Under the pieces are notes generated by a model. It saw only the letters and a list, made by a program, of their open reading frames with translations, did no database searches and had not been told where the DNA came from. Source: Luteibacter sp. UNC138MFCol5.1 (GTDB lineage Bacteria > Pseudomonadota > Gammaproteobacteria > Xanthomonadales > Rhodanobacteraceae). From it: a DNA stretch of 64,000 nucleotides. Shown here one piece after another: positions 61,945 through 64,000 of the stretch. Every line of letters starts with the position of its first letter. The stretch's first letter is position 1. The DNA lies in assembly GCF_900110505.1 (NCBI RefSeq), contig NZ_FODZ01000005.1, positions 124,001 to 188,000 on the forward strand, given 5' to 3'. A program made the position numbers and the translations under genes.

Positions 61945-61997
61945 CTAAGCGGTTTCCTCGAAGGTTGTGCGCAGCGTAACGCGTAACACCGTGCGTA

Positions 61998-63386
61998 TCA
62001 CGTGTGGAAAGGCACGGGCTCCGCCGTCTCGGGATCGCTGCGCCAGCGCCCGCGGACGCTGCTCCGCCAGAACCTTGCGAACAGCAGGATGGCGGCCATG
62101 CTGAGGCCGGCGATGAGGCCCATCCACATGCCCCGCGCACCCAGGTCGTGGACGAACGCGAGGTACCAGCCGATCGGCATGCCGACGCCCCAATAGGCGA
62201 ACAGGGTGATGCCCATGGGCACCCGCGTGTCCTTCAGCCCGCGAAGGGCCCCGTTCGACGCCACCTGGATGCCGTCGGAGAACTGGAAGAAGCCCGCGAG
62301 GAGCAGCAGCTGCGATGCCGTGGCGATCACCGCGGCGTCGCTCGTGTAGAGCCGGGCGATGGCCGCCGGGAACAGCAGCATGACGCCCGACGACACGCAC
62401 TGCGTGACCAGGACCAGGGCGATGCCGGACAGGCCGGCGTAGCGGACGCCCGCCACGTCGCGGCGGCCGGCCGCGTTGCCGACGCGGACCGTGATGGCCA
62501 TCGACAGGCCCAGCGGAATCATGAAGGCGACCGACGCCACGTTCAGCGCCACGTGGTGGCTCGCCGTGACGGTCTCGCCGAGCCGGCCGATCAGCAACGC
62601 GACGGCCACGAACAGCCCCGCCTCCATCAGGAGCGTCACGGCCATGGGCAGACCGATGTGCAGGAGCTGGCCGATCTGGCGGCGATCGGGCGCGGCCATG
62701 CGCGAACGCAGGTTGAGGTCGCGGTAATTGCGGTGCTTCAGGACGTACGTGGCGAAGCCGATCATCTCCAGCCAGAGCACGAGCGCCGTGGCGATGCCGC
62801 TGCCGCGCGCGCCCATGACCGGGAAGCCCAGCTTGCCGTACATCAGCACGTAGCCCAGCGGCGCCAGCACCAGCAGTCCGCCGAAGCTGAAGTACATCGA
62901 GGGTCGTGGCATCGACAGGCCGTCGGAGAGGCCGCGCAGCGCGAAATACGTCGTCAGCGCCGGGGCCGCGAACGCGATCGCGTGGAGGAAGGCGGTCACG
63001 TCGGCGCGCATCGATTCGACGACGCCGAACAGGGCCATCAGCGGCGAAGCGTGCCAGACGCCGATGCCGAGCAGGATGCCCAGGCCCCAGGCGATGTAGA
63101 GGGCCTGGTGGAACACCGGCCCGACCTCGCCACGACGACCCGCGCCGTCCAGCTGCGCGACCGTGGGCGGCACCGCCATCATCGTGCCGATGCCGGTCAC
63201 GATGGCGAGCACCCAGATGTTCGCGCCCGTGACCACGGCGGCCTGCGTGTGCGCACCCTGGTGGCCGGCGAGCACGGCGTCGACCACGTTGGTGCCGATG
63301 GCGGAGAGCTGGGCGACGATCATCGGCAGGGCCAGCCGTACGGTGGCGCCGATCTCACGCCGCGCGCGGGCGCGGTCGAGGGACAT
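61998..63386 (-). CDS. norM: MATE family multidrug efflux pump (NorM type)
   Basis: A 462-residue inner-membrane antiporter with about 12 membrane segments in two halves. Family patterns include LALPMIVAQLSAIGTNVVDAVLAGH, GTMMAVPPTVAQLDGAGRRGEV, GLPMAVTLLMEAGLFVAVALLIG and AITVRVGNAAGRRDVAGVRYAG. NorM proteins export cationic drugs in exchange for sodium ions or protons. The start at 63386 (MSLDRARARREIGATVRLAL) is the one that fits the family; no clear Shine-Dalgarno precedes it. The open frame runs on to 63713 but there it is antisense to the DUF3667 gene. Confidence 0.9.
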   Translation of the reverse strand: MSLDRARARREIGATVRLALPMIVAQLSAIGTNVVDAVLAGHQGAHTQAAVVTGANIWVLAIVTGIGTMMAVPPTVAQLDGAGRRGEVGPVFHQALYIAWGLGILLGIGVWHASPLMALFGVVESMRADVTAFLHAIAFAAPALTTYFALRGLSDGLSMPRPSMYFSFGGLLVLAPLGYVLMYGKLGFPVMGARGSGIATALVLWLEMIGFATYVLKHRNYRDLNLRSRMAAPDRRQIGQLLHIGLPMAVTLLMEAGLFVAVALLIGRLGETVTASHHVALNVASVAFMIPLGLSMAITVRVGNAAGRRDVAGVRYAGLSGIALVLVTQCVSSGVMLLFPAAIARLYTSDAAVIATASQLLLLAGFFQFSDGIQVASNGALRGLKDTRVPMGITLFAYWGVGMPIGWYLAFVHDLGARGMWMGLIAGLSMAAILLFARFWRSSVRGRWRSDPETAEPVPFHT

Positions 63387-63474
63387 GGGAAGGATGACCA
63401 ATGGGGCCCGCCATTGTAGCGGCTGCCGTGCCATCATCCGAACCCGAGAGGGGTCAATCGGGGACAACCAGGGG

Positions 63475-64000
63475 ATGAACGAGCTCACGCCTTCGCCGGC
63501 TCTGCTCTGCGCGAACTGCGGCACGGCCCTGCAGGGCGAGTTCTGCCACGCATGCGGGCAGTCGATCCACAGTGTGCTCCGGCCTGTCTCGCACATGCTG
63601 GAAGACGCCGGGGACCTGTTCCTGCACATGGACGAGCGCATCGTCCATACGCTGCCGCCGCTGTACACGAAACCCGGGTTCCTCACCCTGGAGTACTTCT
63701 CGGGGCGGCGCATCCGCTATGTCGCGCCGTTCCGCCTGATGTTCGTGTTCTGCCTGCTCGCGTTCTTCTTCGTGCACCTCGCCTTCAGCGATGTCCGTTT
63801 CGGGGACGACGACGAGGCCGCCCCGCCGGACAGCGTCGGCGCGATCCACGCCGCGAAGACGCCGGAGGACGTGCGCCGTCTTTACGACGCGCAGATCGGC
63901 GAGCTGGACGCCGCCATCGCGAACCCCGACCTCCCCGCGGCGGCGAAGAAAGGCCTCGAACTCGGGCAGGACGTCGTCCGCGACGCCGCCAACCGCCGTC
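63475..64000 (+). CDS. DUF3667 domain-containing membrane protein (cut by the right edge)
   Basis: The first 175 codons of a protein starting MNELTPSPALLCANCGTALQ. Four cysteines form a zinc-ribbon-like CANC...CHAC pair at residues about 12-28. They are followed by the DUF3667 signature region (LEDAGDLFLHMDERIVHTL, LYTKPGFLTLEYFSGRRIRY) and the start of a membrane segment (VAPFRLMFVFCLLAFFFVHL). A charged, Ala/Asp-rich stretch runs to the window end. Function of the family is unknown. It is divergent from norM, with an 88-bp gap and an AGGGG directly against the ATG. Confidence 0.8.
   Translation, partial: MNELTPSPALLCANCGTALQGEFCHACGQSIHSVLRPVSHMLEDAGDLFLHMDERIVHTLPPLYTKPGFLTLEYFSGRRIRYVAPFRLMFVFCLLAFFFVHLAFSDVRFGDDDEAAPPDSVGAIHAAKTPEDVRRLYDAQIGELDAAIANPDLPAAAKKGLELGQDVVRDAANRR

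Overview
The window is strongly GC-rich, densely coded DNA from a gammaproteobacterium of the Xanthomonadales (Lysobacterales). The best marker is a complete type II secretion (T2SS) operon in the order E-F-G-H-I-J-K-L-M-N-D, the Xps arrangement of that order. Two trimeric autotransporter adhesins and several exported proteases suggest a plant- or soil-associated member such as Luteibacter or Dyella; the genus is inference. I saw no tRNA, rRNA, CRISPR array, integrase or insertion sequence.

Layout. 1-5.0 kb: central carbon genes on the minus strand (aceE running off the left edge, maeB) separated by a REP doublet. 5.3-9.2 kb: a tandem pair of exported metzincin-like proteins, the first with its zinc site destroyed and the second intact. 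9.2-15.2 kb: a QEGLA-motif (DUF1704) protein, ferredoxin-NADP reductase, a YadG/YadH-type ABC exporter, rluF and dbpA. 15.2-17.4 kb: a translationally coupled two-gene unit encoding an exported cytidine-deaminase-fold protein and an unrecognised exported partner. 17.6-30.8 kb: hrpB and the T2SS operon, all on the minus strand. 31.0-37.8 kb: a giant trimeric autotransporter with an internal in-frame duplication. 38.0-40.4 kb: a small exported protein coupled to a PA-domain metalloprotease. 41.0-43.5 kb: tatD and a CPA1 antiporter. 43.7-52.6 kb: a structured non-coding stretch, a response regulator and histidine kinase overlapping tail to tail, a 10-bp direct-repeat array, a second trimeric autotransporter, two tandem S8 proteases and a small protein. 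52.6-64 kb: mostly housekeeping (EamA transporter, AMP nucleosidase, DegV, DUF4124, YegD-like Hsp70, SDR, ABC ATPase, lipoprotein, SppA, MATE pump, DUF3667 protein cut by the right edge) with REP elements.

How it fits together. Much of the window concerns export: one T2SS and, within about 25 kb on either side, five exported protease-like proteins and two surface adhesins. The proteases carry N-terminal signal peptides and could be T2SS cargo. The two S8 proteases and the PA-domain metalloprotease end in the same kind of C-terminal beta-domain. The two-component pair next to the second adhesin, with phased direct repeats in the divergent promoter region, is a likely control unit for that adhesin. 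The least explained items are the exported deaminase unit and the metzincin pseudoprotease.
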